Source: Zygnema cylindricum
Taxonomy: Eukaryota; Streptophyta; Zygnematophyceae; Zygnematales; Zygnemataceae
Assembly (NCBI GenBank): GCA_037447655.1
Contig: JBBHKE010002909.1
Span: 62,001 to 126,000, forward strand
Length of the DNA: 64,000 nt
Reading direction: 5' to 3'
Part shown: in pieces, positions 59,254-64,000 of the stretch
Position numbering within the stretch: the first letter of the stretch is position 1
Layout of the letters: every line of letters starts with the position of its first letter
Notes under the pieces: generated by a model
Database searches by the model: none
Told to the model about the DNA's origin: nothing
The model's input: the letters and a program-made list of their open reading frames with translations, nothing else
Program-made: the position numbers and the translations under genes

Positions 59254-61545
59254 GATTTGGAGCTTCTCTCTTTCTATCTCTTTCTCGCGCGCTCCACCTC
59301 CACCTCTCTCTCTCTCTCCCTCTTTCTCTCTCTTTTTCTCCTCTCTCTTTTCTCTTTTCTCTGAGAAAGGATAGGGGATATGTACAGTTAGTTCTTTGGG
59401 GAGGAAGGTGCCTTGCTGGTTGATATGTGAGTTGTCTTGTATATACCTTTCAGTTAGGTTGTCAAGTAGCCAGATGGTGGATGATCATTTTCTTAAACGT
59501 AAAATAGCGCAATTCAATTGTTGCAAGACGAGTTCTTTAAGAGAAGTAAACCATTATGGGCTTTCTGCTCAATCTGCCAGGTGTTTGTTTGATTAGTGCA
59601 TGCTCCAAGAAATGTTCCTAAGAGTCTGTGATGGAATACAACAGTCATTCACATTGACTCATGCCTTTCTCATTACACCGATGTAATTCATCATTAGTTT
59701 TACGTACGCTGTCTGCAGGAGCTCGACCGGTTTTGCTTTTTGAAGTAAGCAATTTCTCAAACAGTTTCTTGAGGACACCGAATTTAGTGCACCATCTTGC
59801 TCCAACTGTTTGCAACTCAAAATGGCAACAATCAAGTTAAGCATCTCTGAATAACTCTTCCAGAAAATCCACAGGATTGGAAACCAGAAACAGGAAAATG
59901 TAGACGATGGACAAGGTTTGAGAAGTTGACATGTGCGCACATAGGAGGGTTGCAAATTGTTAATTATTGTTAAAACCCAAAATCTGCGATACGGGGATAA
60001 ACAAACAAACAAACTAATACACAAACATACAAACAAACGAACATTTTTGCAGATAATGATAACTGTCGCCAGAGAACCATAAGAATCAAACAATGTATGT
60101 CTGCAACATAACAAAGGCACCGACCTAAGCACTGCAAAATGGGATGGTCAGGTTCTCATATCTTTTACTTCCATATGTAAGCCACTGAAAAACCAGATTT
60201 GCATCAGAACTGACAGCGAGGATGACACTAGTTCAATCTAACTGCAAGAAAGACCCAGAAAAAAGTGCTTTTATAATTACAAGTAGAGCTCTCAGCGTCA
60301 AATACAGCTTAGATCCGCATTATACAAACACAATTTTTGTCAAACATTTGGTTGACGGTTACCTTCATGGAGACTTACCAAGCATACCAACGATTTTCGT
60401 TGACACCAGTTCCACTTGATTTCCTTAATCTAGTGTACATAACCCTATATCACTTCTGGCCTTAAATTATTTTTCTGCCCTTAAATCAGTTATTCTCCGT
60501 GCACACCTGTCTGATTTCCATCTAAAGACCACCGATTGAAAGGTGATGATCTAACCATTGGAATAATAATCCAGCAAGTGTGCACAGAGAAGTGAATAAG
60601 AAAAAAGAAAGGTTACAGGTCGGAACATCACAGGTCGGACATCACAAGGTGTAGAACATGAAAGAAAATTATAACATGCTAAAAATCATAACATGCTTTG
60701 GATGATTTGACTATTAGGACTCAGCGAGGACAACCCATATATTCCATTGAAACCTTCATTGAACATCTTTGTTGTACAAACATTCCATCCCAGTACAAAA
60801 AAAATGGCACATTCGATATTCCAAAACTTTCCTCAACTCAGACCAAGTTTTGCATCTTTTGTTTTCGTGTATACACAACCAATAACCCTCGAAGATAATA
60901 TCGGACACATCTTTGTTGAATATCTAATTCAACCAAAAAATTAGTGGCTTTAAGTCACTCTTAGTGAATGCTTCGATTTCTTCTAAGAAAATCCCAACTC
61001 GAGGAAACTACCACTTTGTCAACGACAATCGGTTAACACAATTGCGCCACATCAGCAGTTGTTCCACACCAATTCTATACTTTTTATCTATCTCTCCCCC
61101 TAGTTTTCATCTCTCATTCCATCTCTTGCCCTATATCTGTATGTAACACCTCTTGAGCACTTGTTCGGTAAAGGTGGGCCTCAGAAAGTGCCATCATTTC
61201 CTCCCTTCAAGTGAACTCAGATTTTAACCCCACGTCACATAATTTTCCACACCCACCACCACTCATATATATACATAGTCATCTCACAGCCAATCATCGC
61301 CATCCGTACAATGGCTATTATTGCAGCTTTAGTCTCTGCAGACATTAAAAGCTCCATATCCCTCTCTTCTCCTCTCCGTTTCATCTCTCCCATTCTCCTC
61401 TCCCTCCTCTCCCTTCCCCCTCTCCTCCCCCCTCTCCACTCTTCCCCTCCCCTCTCCTCTCCTTCCCTCCCCTTCCGCTCTCCTCTCCTTCCATCTCCTC
61501 CCTCCCTTTCCCCTCCCCTCTCCCACCCTCCCTTCCTCTCTCCTC
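59254..61545. other. Intergenic region between converging genes
   Basis: The COMMD2 3' flank starts with a CT-rich stretch (59265-59365). A 157-codon frame at 59659-60132 (-) is cysteine- and leucine-rich with no domain; it is not called. The rest is AT-rich apart from a family II MITE and the CT-rich tract near 61340. Confidence 0.4.
60468..60609. mobile_element. MITE family II, copy 2
   Basis: TTTTTCTGCCCTTAAATCAG and TATTCTCCGTGCACACCTGT on the left face CAAGTGTGCACAGAGAAGTG and AATAAGAAAAAAG on the right, giving a fold-back of about 140 bp. The GTGCACAC core and the following GATTTCCAT match copy 1. Confidence 0.6.
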
Positions 61546-61560
61546 TCACAGTAGCTCCCA
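61340..61560. repeat. Long polypyrimidine (CTCC/CCCT) tract
   Basis: About 220 bases with almost only C and T on the plus strand, dominated by CTCTCC and CCTCCC. On the minus strand it is the purine-rich 3' UTR of the gene ending at 61546. It has triplex-forming composition and is low complexity, so frames here are meaningless. Confidence 0.85.
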
Positions 61561-63417
61561 GTCCCATTCTGTCTCTCCTCCTTTCCCAACCTGACCACCT
61601 TCACTCGAAACTGAAATTATAGACTCACTTCGAGTCATACCCCAATTACGGTGGTAGTCTGAGGACACATACCACCAGGCTTGGGCCTCCGGCCCTCCCT
61701 CCACTCCCATAGAAATGTCTCTTACAGAGGAAAAACTTCCTTTCGATACCCCCGATATCATACTCCCGCCTTCACTTTTAGTCTCACGGATGTCCTGGGA
61801 CAAAGAAAAGGAGGGAAAGAAAGAGGAAAGAAACAGAAAGAAAGAAAAAAGAAAAAAGAAAAAAAGGAAAACACACGTCTCAGGCTCAAACTCAGCATGG
61901 TTTTTTTTATTGAAGTCTCTAAAAAGGAGACGCCCTACAATAAATTTTAATCTTCCTTGGCTGATGTGTAAAGGCAAAAACAGCGAAAGGAACTTTAGGC
62001 TTTTTAAGGTTCTCTTAGGGTCCTTTATTTTTGTTTATGAAACGGGAAAGGATTAGGAAGACGACACTAAGAGATCATTGGGAAAAGTTTAGCTCATAGA
62101 CCCTCATTTTTAGGTATTAATTAAAAACTTGCCATATCTGTTCCCTCTCAAAACTTTTCAACCAGAGTGATAAACATACTCTCCTGTAGGTAGACCCAAC
62201 AAGAGAACTGTTAGGTTTAAGAACCACGTACACCATTGATTGCTACGAGTATTAAAAAACTAATTGAGTGCCGATTTTAATTTGCATTCTGACTACAGAA
62301 TCAAATTAGTAACACTAACTGTTTCTTTCAAAGACCTGATTATTCAAGCGGCTCAAAAGCTTACGACAGAATTAGGGTTAATAACACTAAGTTGAACTGA
62401 ACGCTGATACAAAAACAAAAACAATTCATGGTGTTCTTCACAGCACAATAATCATTTACAGTTTCTAAGAAGCATACTTGCTCACCTCTCCTATTTCTGG
62501 TATGTTTTCGTCGTCCTCTCCCTCTCCCTCTCCTGTGTTGTCTTGACTTCCTCCATGGTCAAATGCCTCCATGGCTTCTGCTTTGCCATCCTCTCTTCTC
62601 TCCCATGCAGTATTATTGTTTTCCCTGATCGTCTGTGCCACATTATTTGGTGTGAGCAATGAAATATTCTCCTTAGGTTTGATATCCACCTTTTTAAACG
62701 AATCCACCACGGGAACTTTAATAAGAACTGTTTCCTTTTCTGTCTGAAACTCTGTAGTATCAACTTTCGGCTCATTTAAATCGGCATCAACGGCCAGATT
62801 TTTCACATTTTTCACATTGTCCACACTCACATTTACCACATTTGTCTCTACCTTCTCTTCTTTACTCACTTCTCTATTGATGGAGAATGAATTTTCCTTC
62901 CTTGCGATACCCTCGGACACAGCAAAAGAACCCAAATCTAGCTTCTTGATCTTCTCCTGATCGTGCTCGACTACCTTCTTCTCCAACCTAACTTGTCGAT
63001 CCTCTTTTCCAGTCTCCCTCTCCCCAATTTTACATTCTATGTTTTCAATCTCTTTGGTCTTTTCTCTTTCCACCTCCTCTCTGACCTGCTGGTTTTTCTC
63101 TTCCACAACAACTTGTTTCTCTTCTTTTCCTTCTTTTCCTGCATTCCGTAAAATCCCACCTTCCAATAGTACCAACAATTTCCGGTCCAACTCATTCACA
63201 TTGTTTTGGTCAGACTCAACAATTCCTCCACCAACCCGGACAATCTCCAAGGGAGAGTTTTGTGCCATAGAAGATGCCATTTTTGCTCCCTCTCTCTTTA
63301 CCTCTCCTGCAAAAGTTTCCTTTTGATTTCCTTTAACCCGGACTGCATTTAAAGTCCCTCTCTTCTTTCTCCTATTCTCCATTTGAGAGCGGTCAGTGAA
63401 AGGCTCCACCATTCCAT
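61546..63417 (-). CDS. Unidentified charged protein, last two exons (5' part outside window)
   Basis: Exon 63417-62486 and final exon 61794-61546 (stop at 61546-61548), joined by a GT-AG intron in phase 0. The large exon starts after an acceptor CAG, in mid-codon, so earlier exons lie to the right, probably beyond 64000. The 310 residues of the first exon are rich in E, K, V and N, with an E/K-rich, coiled-coil-prone stretch around EKNQQVREEVEREKTKEIEN and a final acidic run GEGEGEDDENIPEIG. The last exon is different: serine- and glycine-rich with AWWYVSSDYHRNWGM, and it ends WDWELL. I do not recognise the family. Long open frame, matching phases and composition shift support a real gene. 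The final exon could be alternative. Confidence 0.55.
62229..62392. mobile_element. MITE family I, degraded copy (intron of the unidentified gene)
   Basis: TACACCATTGATTGCTACGA starts a left arm like the family consensus, and AGGGTTAATAACACTAAG near 62380 resembles internal family sequence. The right terminus is not preserved. It lies in the intron between the two visible exons. Confidence 0.4.
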
Positions 63418-64000
63418 CTGCACGTCAAATAGCAGTTCAAACGGGTAAATTTATATTAAAAATTAACTTGGACTCTTCCAAAGCAGAATATCGGTGTTAA
63501 CTTCAAGCAGATGTGACAAATAAAAATTTTAGTTGGAGGACTATTTTAGTTCACTTTAAATTAATAGAAAGGCGTCAACTTCAAGCAGATGTGAATGAAA
63601 AAACAAAAAGACGCTTTCCCAATTTATTATCCATACAAACTGGACACCTTCAACCAGTTTGAGTGCAAAAAACTACAAGAAAAATAACTATACAATCATA
63701 TTCATCCAAGACACCACCTCATGAAGATATACTCTACCCTCATTTTACAAAAAAGCTTTCCACTGAATCCGCCGAGAAAATAACGACTCAGAACACCTTA
63801 GTATCCCACTACAGTTAATAAGTCTAAATTTTAAATTGAAAGTTTTAACTTTTATTTTAACCTATTCACCTCGACCTGATTTGCCATATTGCCAAACGAT
63901 CATCAGCTGTTCCATAACAATTTAATTGCTTCATTTTTTTGCTTCAGTATCCTTTGTAATTATTTATTTTCAACAGCATTTTCTAAATTATTTTGTTAAC
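63418..64000. other. Presumed intron of the unidentified minus-strand gene
   Basis: AT-rich, with no coding stretch on either strand. A local direct repeat, AACTTCAAGCAGATGTGA, occurs near 63499 and 63568. Confidence 0.4.

Noticed and set aside
59659-60132. 157-codon minus-strand frame downstream of COMMD2
   Set aside because: Cysteine- and leucine-rich without any motif. It could be a missed terminal exon, but nothing supports that.
61235-61622. Arg/Gly-rich and Pro/Ser-rich frames on opposite strands
   Set aside because: Both come from the long CT-rich tract.

Overview
This is a nuclear window from a eukaryote. Coding regions are split by GT-AG introns, often at conserved family positions, and long non-coding stretches hold transposon debris. 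A nucleus-encoded plastid ribosomal protein bS6, in two exons with a transit-peptide-like N-terminus, points to the green lineage, because red algae and glaucophytes usually keep rps6 in the plastid. Chromovirus-type Ty3/gypsy, copia, hAT and MITE content suggests a repeat-rich streptophyte alga or non-seed plant. That placement is an inference and I cannot name the species.

Layout. 1-8732 is repeat territory: the 5' end of a copia gag on the minus strand running off the left edge, a diverged pair of ~1 kb direct repeats, a 220-bp MITE and a six-copy 49-bp satellite flanked by inverted monomers. 8733-16368 (+) is an 11-exon P4-ATPase (phospholipid flippase) with an apparent 1-nt frameshift in its last exon. 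17.5-29.3 kb is a nest of retroelements. A decayed LINE-type retroelement, whose N-terminal zinc finger, reverse transcriptase, CCHC knuckle and R-x-D-x12-D motif resemble the restriction-like-endonuclease (R2/NeSL) class, is split by a young 7.8-kb Ty3/gypsy element (21045-28823) with 967-bp LTRs differing at one position and a 5-bp target duplication. 30837-37707 (-) is an 8-exon type II membrane ectonucleotide pyrophosphatase/phosphodiesterase. It diverges from the plastid rps6 gene (38891-40634, +) across a ~1.2-kb shared upstream region. 44.5-49.1 kb is a degenerate hAT element. 50732-54792 (+) is a 7-exon secreted S41-type peptidase, and 56801-59253 (+) is a 4-exon COMMD2-like gene. The last two exons of an unidentified acidic, charged protein lie on the minus strand at 61546-63417, and its 5' part is outside the window.

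The host genes look like unrelated housekeeping functions: lipid flipping, nucleotide hydrolysis, plastid translation, secreted proteolysis and Commander/retriever-type trafficking. What ties the window together is the mobile DNA, especially a MITE family with termini close to TACACYGCCCATCGCTATTAG that occurs in at least eight places, often inside introns.
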